A DNA stretch of 64,000 bases, from assembly GCA_963169045.1 (NCBI GenBank), contig CAUJDF010000044.1, forward strand, positions 62,001-126,000, read 5' to 3'. Positions 41,433-50,000 of the stretch are shown in pieces (positions within the stretch are counted from its first letter, which is position 1; each line of letters begins with the position of its first letter). The DNA is from Myxococcota bacterium. Lineage in GTDB: Bacteria; Myxococcota_A; Bradymonadia; UBA7976; UBA1532. The position numbers were made by a program, and so were the translations under genes. The notes below the pieces were generated by a model that did no database searches, had not been told where the DNA came from, and saw nothing but the letters and a program-made list of their open reading frames with translations.

Positions 41433-42152
41433 GTGGCGGGACCAAACCTCCGCACCGATGCCTTCGTACTGCGCACGCGGCCCCTGCGAGACCACGACCT
41501 GATCGTCGAGCTGTTGGGCCGGGACACTGGTCGCCTGTCGACGGTGGCGCGCGGAGCGCGCAGCAGCCGACGCCGGTTCGGCGGCGCGCTCGAGATCGGC
41601 ACCCGCGTCGACGCGCAGATCGCACGCCGGCCGGGCCGCGATCTGCACTCGCTCGAGGCCTGTGACGTACGCGCGCCGCTGCGGGCCATTCGCGGCGATC
41701 TCGATCGCATCCAGCACCTCTCCTATGCGCTCGAGCTCGTGCTGCTCTCGTTTGCGCCCGAGGCCCCCGATCCCGAGGGCTATACGCTGATCGAGGCGTA
41801 CGTCGACAGCCTCGAGAGCGCGCCGGCCAGCCACGAGGCGCTTGCGCTGTGGGAGCTGCTGCTGCTCCGGCACCTCGGGTATGGGCTCACCATCGGGCGC
41901 TGTCCCGTGAGCGACACGGCGCCCGACGCGCTCAGCCTCGAGGCCGGCGGCGCCGTCAACCGCGTGGCGGGGGGGGTCGGCGATGCGGTGCCCGTCTCGA
42001 CGGCGGCGCTGCGTGTCATCGCGGCCATCGAGCGCGGACACGCAGGGGCGCGCTTCGATCCCGAACAGCGCCGTGAGGTGCGGCAAGCGTTCGCCGCGCT
42101 GTGGGGCCGGATCACGGGCCACGCGCCCCGAAGCGCCCGCTTCCTCGTTTGA
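41433..42152 (+). CDS. recO: DNA repair protein RecO
   Basis: This 239-residue RecO-family protein would work with RecR to load RecA onto SSB-coated single strands in gap repair. The N-terminal OB fold starts RTDAFVLRTRPLRDHDLIVELL and has RGARSSRRRFGGALE. The C-terminal helical domain includes the LRHLGYGLTIGRCP segment. The four-cysteine zinc motif found in many RecO proteins is not present; only one cysteine remains in that region, as in some Gram-negative members. The GTG follows immediately after the preceding stop. A separate SD-led gene comes next. Confidence 0.9.
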   Translation: MAGPNLRTDAFVLRTRPLRDHDLIVELLGRDTGRLSTVARGARSSRRRFGGALEIGTRVDAQIARRPGRDLHSLEACDVRAPLRAIRGDLDRIQHLSYALELVLLSFAPEAPDPEGYTLIEAYVDSLESAPASHEALALWELLLLRHLGYGLTIGRCPVSDTAPDALSLEAGGAVNRVAGGVGDAVPVSTAALRVIAAIERGHAGARFDPEQRREVRQAFAALWGRITGHAPRSARFLV

Positions 42153-42176
42153 TCCGGCGAGCCGGCGAAGTATGCT
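42149..42176 (+). promoter_or_regulatory. Candidate promoter of the cyclophilin gene
   Basis: TTGATC (42149-42154, overlapping the recO stop), 16 bp, TATGCT (42171-42176). A GGGAGG Shine-Dalgarno and ATG follow about 30 nt later, so this transcript would have a normal leader. Confidence 0.4.
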
Positions 42177-42205
42177 GCGGGCGTTCCCTGACGATGGGAG
42201 GGTCC

Positions 42206-42847
42206 ATGCGAATCACGGGACTGACTCTGACGCTGTCTCTCGCCGCTGCCTCGATCGCCCAGGCGGCCGATCCGGCGCCTGCCAAGAAGGCGCTCGACTC
42301 CGATCTCGCCGCCGCCACCGCGGGCGTGGGCGGGAAGGGGGACGACCTGCTGGCGGTGTTCCGCACGACGATGGGCGACCTGACGTGCCGACTGTTCCAC
42401 GACAAGGCGCCAAAGACGGTGGCCAACTTCGTGGGCCTCGCGACCGGCAACGGAACGCCGGCGCACCCGGTGCCGGGCAAGAAGCCGTTCTACGACGGCA
42501 CGGTCTTCCACCGCGTGATCCCGGAGTTCATGATCCAGGCCGGTGACCCGAAGGGGAACGGCACGGGTGATCCGGGGTACACGATCAAGGACGAGTTCCA
42601 CGCCGACCTGCGCCACGACAAGCCGGGCATCCTCAGCATGGCCAATCGCGGCCCCGACACCGGCGGCAGCCAGTTCTTCATCACCGAGAAGCCCACCCAG
42701 TGGCTCGACCGGAAGCACGCGGTCTTCGGCGAGTGCAAGCCGATCGACGTCGTCCGCAAGATCGCGCGCGTGCCGGTCGACCCGCCGAACCGCCCGCGCG
42801 AGGACGTGAAGATCAACAAGCTCGAGATCGTGTGGGGCAAGTACTGA
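42206..42847 (+). CDS. Periplasmic peptidyl-prolyl cis-trans isomerase (cyclophilin)
   Basis: This 213-residue cyclophilin has a signal peptide (about 1-20, ending AQA) and should act on proteins folding in the periplasm. The catalytic core is complete: FHRVIPEFMIQAGD contains the active-site Arg and the F-M-Q cluster, followed by GPDTGGSQFFIT. The start ATG has GGGAGG 5 nt upstream. It stands alone between recO and an unrelated large gene. Confidence 0.94.
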   Translation: MRITGLTLTLSLAAASIAQAADPAPAKKALDSDLAAATAGVGGKGDDLLAVFRTTMGDLTCRLFHDKAPKTVANFVGLATGNGTPAHPVPGKKPFYDGTVFHRVIPEFMIQAGDPKGNGTGDPGYTIKDEFHADLRHDKPGILSMANRGPDTGGSQFFITEKPTQWLDRKHAVFGECKPIDVVRKIARVPVDPPNRPREDVKINKLEIVWGKY

Positions 42848-42864
42848 CGGCCCTCGGCCCCATG

Positions 42865-42893
42865 TTGCGGCGCGCTCCGACCCCACGTAGCAT
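42865..42893 (+). promoter_or_regulatory. Candidate promoter of the 42903 gene, predicted leaderless
   Basis: TTGCGG (42865-42870), 17 bp, TAGCAT (42888-42893), and the ATG is 9 nt further with no Shine-Dalgarno between. Confidence 0.4.
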
Positions 42894-42902
42894 CCAGCCA
42901 TC

Positions 42903-45344
42903 ATGTCGTCTTACGCCGCGCCGTCCGCAGAGGCGACCGCAGAAGCTGGAGCCTTCTTCGGGGCGCTCGAAGCGCAGCGCCTCGCCGTGCTGCGGGCGGT
43001 TGGTGACCTCCCACAGCGCGACGCGCTCGCGGCGTTCGTCTTCGAAGCGCTGACCCACGCTGCCGGCACAGCCGAGGGCCTGACGGTCGACGCGGCGCAG
43101 GCTCTGGCCAGCCCGCTCGGCATCGACCCCGTCAACGACCGCCTGCCCGGAGGACTGCGCCCCGACGAGGCGGAGCGCGTCTCCCTCCTCGACGTCCTGC
43201 TCGGAGCGGAGCGCCCCCCGGCCGCCATCGAGGTGGTCAACGCGCTGTTCACGCTGGGGTACGCGGCGCGGCTCGAGCCCCTGGACGCGGTCGAGCGTCG
43301 CACGATGACGCTGCGTGTCGTCGCGATGTTGCCGGGCGTCGAGCGCCAGGGTCCGTTCGTGCTGACTGACTACGTCGACTCGGTCTGCGGCGAAGAGGAC
43401 GCCCTGCGTTTCTGGCAGATCTACGTCGACCGGGTCGCGGCCGAGATCAGCCGGCGAGCCCCCGGCGAGCCGCGCTCCGCCGCCGAGCCGTGGCTCTTCT
43501 CACGCCTCTTGCGCCTGCACGAGCAAGGCCCGACGCCGCCGCCCAGCGCCGCCTTCCTGGCGCTGACGCGGCACGTCAACCGCGTGCTCCAGACCCACCG
43601 CTATCGATGGCGCTTCATCCGGCACCTCGTCGAGGGCTGCGAGGACGCGCGGATGCTGCACTACCTGTGCACGGCACCCGCCGTCGCCCAGGATCCGGAA
43701 GTGCTGCCGGTCTTTCTGACGCGCGGCAACGACAAATTGGTCTCGTGCGCGCTCTTCACCCTCTACGTCTACCCCGATGACGAGACGCCGGTAGAAGCGG
43801 CGCTGAACCACCTGCGGTCGCGCCCGCTGCCAGAGGTGGCGGCCCGGCTGGTCGACCTGTACGCCCAGCTCCACCTGCCCCGGCATCCGGGGTCGGCCCT
43901 CCTGCGCCTCGCCCGTGGGGTTCGGCAGCTCGTGGCCGCCCGGCTGTCCGAGGGGCCGGTCGACGCGTTGCTCCAGGCGGTGGCCAACGACGCGCGGTCC
44001 CTCCGGCAATGCCTGCTGCTGACCGACGCGGTCGAGGCCGCCGAAGCCGTCGACCGTCCGCGCTCCGAGCAGCTGCTCGAGCGGGTCGTCACCACGTTCT
44101 TCAAGGCGTTCACCCCCTCGGGCATCGAGCATCCGCTGAGCGACGAGGTGTGGCGCGGCGGCGTGCGCCAGGCGCTGTGCCGCTTGATCGCGCTCGAGCC
44201 GGACGAGGTGCTGGGCCGCCTCGACGCCTTCGGCCGCAGCCTGGGCGACGAGGCGCGGCGCTGGTACCCCGACGACGACGAGGCCTCTCGGGCGGCCCGA
44301 ACGCGCCTCGGAAGCCGCTTCCTGGGCCTCTTCGCCGACACCCTGCTCGGCGTCTGCCGCACCATGTTCGCCGCCGGAGATGACGCCGGCCGGGAGCACG
44401 CGCTGAGCTGCTATCGGCTGCTCGTGCAGGTCTTCCGGCCGCACGCGGGCCTCGTCTGGGGGACGGGCTGGTTCGGCGCCATCGAGTATGTGCTGCCGAC
44501 GTTCTTCCCCGACCTGATGGCCACGACGGAGGACGGCGGGCCGGACGACCGCATCACGGAGGCGGCGGCGCTCGTCGCCCGCGTCGAGCACGAGCTCTGG
44601 CCGCCGCCGCCCAGTCTCCTCCGACTCGCGACGCCGCCGCCGGCCACCGCCGTACCTGCGGCGCCGGCGAGCGCGCCGCGGCCCGTCGAGCCTGCGCTGA
44701 TGCGGCGGCGACCCACCCGCGAACGCCCGCTGGGCGCCGAGGCCGTCCCGGCGGGGCGCTCCACGCGCCCCGTGTCGGTGCTGCTGCGCGCCTGGCTGGG
44801 CATCGACGTCGTCGGCGACGGTCTGCGTCGCCTCGGCGCCCTCTTCGGCCGGCGACGTACCGGTCGCGTGACCCTGACGGATCGCGAAGTGATCGTCGAG
44901 GTGGAGACGTCGTGGCTCGGCCGGGCACGCCGGGACGCCGAGGCCCGCGCGCTCACCGATCTCCGGGGCGTCCACGTGCGCCAGCCGGCGCGGGCGTTCC
45001 ACCTCGCGTTCGGCATCGCCGTCCTGGCGGTCGGCGGCGTCGCCGGCGGACACCTCGTGCTCGGGGGCCTCCGCGACGGAGACACGCGCGCCGCGCTGCT
45101 CGGCGGCGCGCTCGTCGCGCTGGCGATCGCCATCGACGCTGCGATGTTCCGCCTGTTCCTGCGTCACCGTTCGGCGCTCGTGCTCGAGCTGTGGTGGGGC
45201 GCGAGCCCGCTGCGTCAGCGCTTGCTGGTCGACGCCGCGGAGGCCGCGCCGCTGCTCGACGCGTTCATGACCGCCGATGCGGAACGTCGTGAGCTTGAGC
45301 AGCTCGCCCACTGGGTGGGCAGCGACGAGGCCTGGGAGCAGTAA
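42903..45344 (+). CDS. Large protein of unknown function with two C-terminal membrane helices
   Basis: An 813-residue protein with no recognised family. Residues about 1-560 are helical and soluble (HEAT/TPR-like in appearance but without clear repeats). A Pro/Ala-rich linker follows (about 565-620), then a segment with a short beta-rich stretch (GRVTLTDREVIVEVETSWLG), two membrane helices (about 700-720 and 728-752) and a final short cytoplasmic domain. There is no signal peptide, so the large N-terminal region should face the cytoplasm. It ends 22 bp before the stop of the converging gene at 45367. Confidence 0.75.
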   Translation: MSSYAAPSAEATAEAGAFFGALEAQRLAVLRAVGDLPQRDALAAFVFEALTHAAGTAEGLTVDAAQALASPLGIDPVNDRLPGGLRPDEAERVSLLDVLLGAERPPAAIEVVNALFTLGYAARLEPLDAVERRTMTLRVVAMLPGVERQGPFVLTDYVDSVCGEEDALRFWQIYVDRVAAEISRRAPGEPRSAAEPWLFSRLLRLHEQGPTPPPSAAFLALTRHVNRVLQTHRYRWRFIRHLVEGCEDARMLHYLCTAPAVAQDPEVLPVFLTRGNDKLVSCALFTLYVYPDDETPVEAALNHLRSRPLPEVAARLVDLYAQLHLPRHPGSALLRLARGVRQLVAARLSEGPVDALLQAVANDARSLRQCLLLTDAVEAAEAVDRPRSEQLLERVVTTFFKAFTPSGIEHPLSDEVWRGGVRQALCRLIALEPDEVLGRLDAFGRSLGDEARRWYPDDDEASRAARTRLGSRFLGLFADTLLGVCRTMFAAGDDAGREHALSCYRLLVQVFRPHAGLVWGTGWFGAIEYVLPTFFPDLMATTEDGGPDDRITEAAALVARVEHELWPPPPSLLRLATPPPATAVPAAPASAPRPVEPALMRRRPTRERPLGAEAVPAGRSTRPVSVLLRAWLGIDVVGDGLRRLGALFGRRRTGRVTLTDREVIVEVETSWLGRARRDAEARALTDLRGVHVRQPARAFHLAFGIAVLAVGGVAGGHLVLGGLRDGDTRAALLGGALVALAIAIDAAMFRLFLRHRSALVLELWWGASPLRQRLLVDAAEAAPLLDAFMTADAERRELEQLAHWVGSDEAWEQ

Positions 45345-45366
45345 GGGGCGGGGGACTGCGGGTGGG

Positions 45367-46746
45367 TCAGAAGCTCCAGACCTTCGGGCGGTTGGCCTCG
45401 GTCTGGATGGCCTCGCGGAGCCCGGACTCCATGGAGCGGAACTCGGCGGTCAGGCGCCGCAGCTCCTCGACGCGGCGCTTGTAGTTCTTCAGCGCGTTGC
45501 CGGTGCCGCCGGAGAAGAGCTCCTCTTTCGGCATGACGAGCACGCTCTGGAGGGGAACCTCCTGCTCCTTGCCCTGCCGCGACGCGATCGGGAGCACGTT
45601 CGTGTCCCCGGCCTCGTTGAGGTGGGGCTTGCCGACGACCGCGACGATGCGGCCCGTGGGCGGCCGGTAGTCGAGCGGCTTCGTCTTCGGATCGACCGGT
45701 TCGAAGAGCACGGCGAAGTAGTCGTGGCTCTCGAAGCTCTGACCCTTGTCCAGCGCTTCGAGCTCGGCCTTGTCGCGGTCGAGCGTGATGCGCCGGTGCT
45801 CGCGCACCAGGTAGAAGAGCGCGTTGAGATCGGTGACGGCCTTGCCGATCACCCGCATGAAGTCTTCGGACAGCGGGACGCGACCGCCCAGGATGGCGCC
45901 GACGTCGACCGGGCCCAGCAGATCGGGCGTCGGCAGCGCCTCGACGCTGTCCCACGCCACCGCGTTCGGGTTCATGCGCTCGATCGTGGGCACGATGGCG
46001 TCGAACTTCTCGAGCAACGGCAGCATCTGGTCGCGGACGATCATCGCCCGGTCGATCTGCGCGTTGATGAGCTGGCGCTGGATCTTGCCGTTGCCGATGT
46101 ACGTGCCGAGGCCGACGCCGACGATGAGCATGAAGGCGGCGAGCGCGATGATGACCTTCTTGCTCTTGCCGCGCACGCCCTCGACGGAGGCGATGAAGTC
46201 CTTGTCCTCGGCCGTGAACTCGACCGGCAGCGGCGCCCGACCGGGGCCCGCGGGCTCGTCCGGGAACACGCCCATCTGCAGCGGATGGTCGAGCGAGGGC
46301 TCGGCGGGCGGCGCGGGGGCCTGCTGCTGCGGCGGCGGCTGCTGAGGCGGCGCCGGCGCCCGCGGCGGAGGCGCTGGCGTCGGCTCGGGCTTCTTGAAGA
46401 GGTCGGAGGCCGACCCCAGCGCGAACGGGCTGAACCCCGTCCCGGTGGCCGTCGGCGACGGCGACGGCGACGGCGACGGAGCAGGCGGACGGACGTCGAC
46501 GCTCGGACGCGGCGCCGGCGGTGCGGGGCTCGGCGGGGGCGGCGCCGACGCTTCTTCCCGCTGCGCCTCGCCCGCAGGCAGGCGGACGACCTGGGTGTCC
46601 ATCCCGATCTCGGCGTCGGTCTCGGCCGTGACCTCGGCGACCCCGCCGTCGGCGGGCTTGGCGCCGACGTTCTTGTTCAGCATCCCCAGGCGTGCCTTGA
46701 GGTCGCTGATGTTGCGCATCCCGGGCTTGTTGTCGCCGGTGCTCAA
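45367..46746 (-). CDS. Proline-rich single-pass membrane protein of unknown function
   Basis: The start is set by a perfect GGAGGAA Shine-Dalgarno 7 nt before a TTG at 46746, giving 459 residues; the next in-frame ATG is nine codons later. Residues about 1-180 are disordered, rich in Pro, Ala and Gln, with an SPSPSPSPT run encoded by a GGCGAC-type microrepeat (46455-46478). One membrane helix follows (about 195-215, IIALAAFMLIVGVGLGTYIG). The rest is an extracytoplasmic helical domain, partly coiled coil, with a central strand region (FAVLFEPVDP). The topology (disordered cytoplasmic arm, periplasmic domain) recalls energy-coupling or motility envelope proteins, but no family match is claimed. 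Confidence 0.78.
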   Translation of the reverse strand: MSTGDNKPGMRNISDLKARLGMLNKNVGAKPADGGVAEVTAETDAEIGMDTQVVRLPAGEAQREEASAPPPPSPAPPAPRPSVDVRPPAPSPSPSPSPTATGTGFSPFALGSASDLFKKPEPTPAPPPRAPAPPQQPPPQQQAPAPPAEPSLDHPLQMGVFPDEPAGPGRAPLPVEFTAEDKDFIASVEGVRGKSKKVIIALAAFMLIVGVGLGTYIGNGKIQRQLINAQIDRAMIVRDQMLPLLEKFDAIVPTIERMNPNAVAWDSVEALPTPDLLGPVDVGAILGGRVPLSEDFMRVIGKAVTDLNALFYLVREHRRITLDRDKAELEALDKGQSFESHDYFAVLFEPVDPKTKPLDYRPPTGRIVAVVGKPHLNEAGDTNVLPIASRQGKEQEVPLQSVLVMPKEELFSGGTGNALKNYKRRVEELRRLTAEFRSMESGLREAIQTEANRPKVWSF

Positions 46747-46810
46747 AGAATTCCTCCGTCGAGTCCGGTGGCGTCGAGCCGGTAGGCAGAAGCCGACGCA
46801 CGGCAGGGCG

Positions 46811-46839
46811 AACGTAGCCTTGGTATGTGGGGGGGTCAA
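46811..46839 (-). promoter_or_regulatory. Candidate promoter of the proline-rich membrane protein gene
   Basis: On the minus strand TTGACC (46839-46834) with a C-run, then after 17 bp TACGTT (46816-46811) preceded by GC. It has the same layout as the site at 40099-40127. A leader of about 55 nt with a strong Shine-Dalgarno follows. Confidence 0.4.
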
Positions 46840-46881
46840 GGACTTCATCAGGCAGGTCGCGGGGATCCGTCCGCATGCCCC

Positions 46882-46911
46882 TTGCCCCGGCCGACTTGCT
46901 GCCGCTAGTGT
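46882..46911 (+). promoter_or_regulatory. Candidate promoter of the PKD/CARDB/PPC lipoprotein gene
   Basis: TTGCCC (46882-46887), 18 bp, TAGTGT (46906-46911), about 95 nt ahead of the ATG at 47006, which has AGGGG upstream. The rest of the gap 46747-47005 shows only the opposing promoter. Confidence 0.35.
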
Positions 46912-47005
46912 GGCAGGCTCTCGCCGGGCCCTCCCGCCGCCGGCCGACGCCATCGCCGGGGCCGGTCCGGCGGCTCGAACGATCCATCGCGTTCCAGGGG
47001 CATTC

Positions 47006-50000
47006 ATGAGGGCCAGGGAGCATCTCGGGGCGGGTCTTGCGGGCCGCGCGCTCGTCTTCGCGGCGGCGATCGTCGCCCTGGGCATCGCCGGCTGCGGCGA
47101 CGACGGCGCCGGCGGCGGGGGCGGTTTCGACGTCTCCATCACGCCCGACCGGACGGCCGGCAACGCGCCGATGCCGGTGGCCTTCACCGCGGCCCATCGG
47201 GGACCGTTGGGCCATACCTTCGAATTCGCATGGGATTTCGGGGACGCGGCCACGAGCGACGAGCAGGCGCCGTCCCACCGTTTCGCCGCGCCCGGCACCT
47301 ACACGGTTCGGCTGGTCGTCACCGACGCCGACGAGGGTGGCACCGGCGAGGCGACGGTCGACATCACCGTGTCCGATCCGGCCGACCTTCAGGTCCGCGA
47401 CGTGGGCGCGACGCCCCGTCGCACGCGCGCCGGCGGCAACGTCACGGTCGCGTGGGGCTTGCGCAACGAAGGCGCCACCGTGATCGGCACCTGGGAGCAG
47501 CTCGTCTTCCTCTCGCCGACGGCGGACTTCGACCCGACGACCGCGGTGGAGGTGGCGCGCCTCGCGCGCACCAACGACGCCGCCGGCACCGAGGCCGGGC
47601 AGGAGCTCGACGTCACGCTGCCCGCGGATCTCGCCTCGGGTGACTGGTTCCTCGGCATCCTCGCCGATCCCGACGAGCGGGTGGGCGACCGCGACCGCGA
47701 CAACAACGTGGCGTTCGCCGCGGCCCCGCTCCAGATTCGCAATCCGACCGAGGAGGGGCCGGACCTCGCGCCCTGCGGCGTCGGGATCCCCGCCTTCGAC
47801 CAGCTCGGCGACGGCGCCGCGCCGACGGCGGAGCTCGGTGACCAGCTCGACGTGACCGTCTGCGTCACCAACACCGGCAACAAGCCCGTCGCGAGCTTCG
47901 GCTACGCGCTGTACCTGAGCCGCGACGAGGTGGTGGACGAGGGCGACGCGCCCGTCGGGCTCCGGGGCGGCATCGCGCTCGGCGCCGGCGACCGCGAGAC
48001 CTTCGCGGACCTCATCGACCTGGCGACCGATCTCGCGCCGGGCGACTGGCGCCTGCTCGTGCGGCTCGACCCGGAGGACGCGGTCGGCGAGAAGCTCGAG
48101 GACAACAACGAGCGCGGTTGGCCAGGCACGTTCACGCTGGCCCCCCCTGGCGAGGTCGAGGGCGTCGACCTGGTCGTCTCGCGGTTCGCCGTCGCCGATG
48201 CGCCCGAGCGGCTCTTCTGGGGGCAGTCCCTGGCGGCGGAGCTCGTCATCACGAACCGCGGCGACGCTGGCGTCGAGCGCTTCTTCGTCGCGCAGGTGAT
48301 GGCCGAACCGATCGACGGCCGCGCACCCGTCCAGGTGGCTTCGGCCAACGTGCCGCGCATCGACGCGCGCGCCGAAACGCCGATCTCGGTCCCCATCCGC
48401 ATCACCCGGCGCGTCCCCGAAGGCGACTATCGCCTCGTGGCGGTCGTCGACCCGACGAATGGCGTCGGCGACGTCAACCCGGGCAACAACCGGCGCGTGC
48501 TCCAGCAGGTCCTGCGGCTTGGCGGCGAGCCGAACGTCGACGCGGCGGTGCGGCAGGTCACGTTCTCGCCCGGGACGGTGGACGCGGGAGACCCGCTCAC
48601 GGTGGACGCCGTGATCGTCAACAACGGCGCCGACACCACCGGTGCCCTCGAGGGCGTCGTCTACCTGAGCCCCTCGGCCGCCATCGGGCCCGACAGCGTC
48701 GTCGTCGACCGCTTCGACGTCGAGAGTCTCGACGGCGGCGAGACGCGGCCCATCGAACGCGAGGTGACGGTGCCCGTCGACCTCGACCAACAGGTCGGCG
48801 CGTGGTTCGTCGGCGTCCTGCTCGACCCCGAGGATCGGCTGAGCGGCGAGTTGGACGAGGCCAACAACGTCGCCTTCGCGGACGGTTCGCTCGTCGTCGA
48901 GGGCGCGATGGGCGGCTGCGCCGAGGACGCGCAGTTCGAGGACAACGACGTGGCCGCCCGCGCCAGCGCGGTGGCCGCCGGCGAGTACTCCGGCCTCGGC
49001 CTCTGCGACGACGCGGACTGGTTTCGGATCGACGTGCCCGCCGGGCAGGTGCTCGAGGCGAGCATCGCCTGGGCGGCCGCCGAAGGATCGCTGATGCTCG
49101 CCCTCGCCGACGGCGACGGCGACGTGCTGCGGGAGGGTGAGGGCCCGGCCGGCACGGCGCGCGTGTTCACCGAGGCCGCGGGCGAGGAGCGCACGCGCCT
49201 GCTACGCGTCACGGGCGCCGGCGCACGCCTGGCCTACGACCTCGAGGTCGCCTTGAGCCCCGCCGACGATCGCCCCGACCTCCGCGCCCGCGCCGTGACG
49301 CCGGTCCCGGCCGTCGTGCGTCCCGGCGCTCCGATCGCGCTGGGCTTCGAGGTCGCGAACACCGGCGGCGGCGACGCCCCGGCGACGCGCGCCGCGGTCC
49401 ACCTCGTCGCCGGCGAGGTCTTCGACGCGGGCGCGCCGCTGCTGGGCCACGTCGACGTGCCCGCGGTCGCGGCAGGCGCGACCGTGGCAGTCCAGGGGAT
49501 GGTGACGGTGCCGGAGGGCACCGCGGACGGCCGCTACCGCCTCTTCGTGTCCGCCGACGCCGACGCTGCCGTGGAGGAGCCGGACGACGAGAACAACCGC
49601 GCCTCGGCCGCCCTGCGCGTCGACGCGGTCCAGGCCTGCGAGGCGGACGCCCTCGAGCCGAACCGCAGCCCGCTCGGGGGCGGCGGCGCACCGGCCAGCG
49701 CGCCTGTCCCGCCGGGCGTGCACGCGAACCTGACGACCTGCCGCGAGGACGACGATTGGTACGCCGTCGAGCTGAACGCCGCCGAGCGGCTCGACGTCTC
49801 GGTCACCTTCACCGCCGCCGACGGCGACCTCGACCTCGAGCTCTATGATGCCGACGGCCTGACGGTCATCGATCGGAGCGCCGGCCTGCAGAACGCGGAG
49901 GCCGTCCAGCTGCTGCGCGCGCCGGCGGCGGGCCGCTATTTCGTGCGTGTCTTCCTCGCGGCGGGTGCCGCCAGCGTCTCCAACACGTACGCGATGACCG

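Noticed and set aside
41433-42152. RecO lacking the zinc-finger cysteines as a loss-of-function sign
   Set aside because: Functional RecO proteins of some Gram-negative bacteria also lack them, so this is not evidence of decay.
46455-46478. GGCGAC-type microrepeat
   Set aside because: It is the codons of a Ser-Pro run in a low-complexity linker, not a regulatory repeat.
46394-47005. Extending the PKD/CARDB/PPC gene upstream to 46394
   Set aside because: It would overlap the opposite-strand proline-rich gene; the ATG at 47006 gives an immediate lipoprotein signal and has a Shine-Dalgarno.
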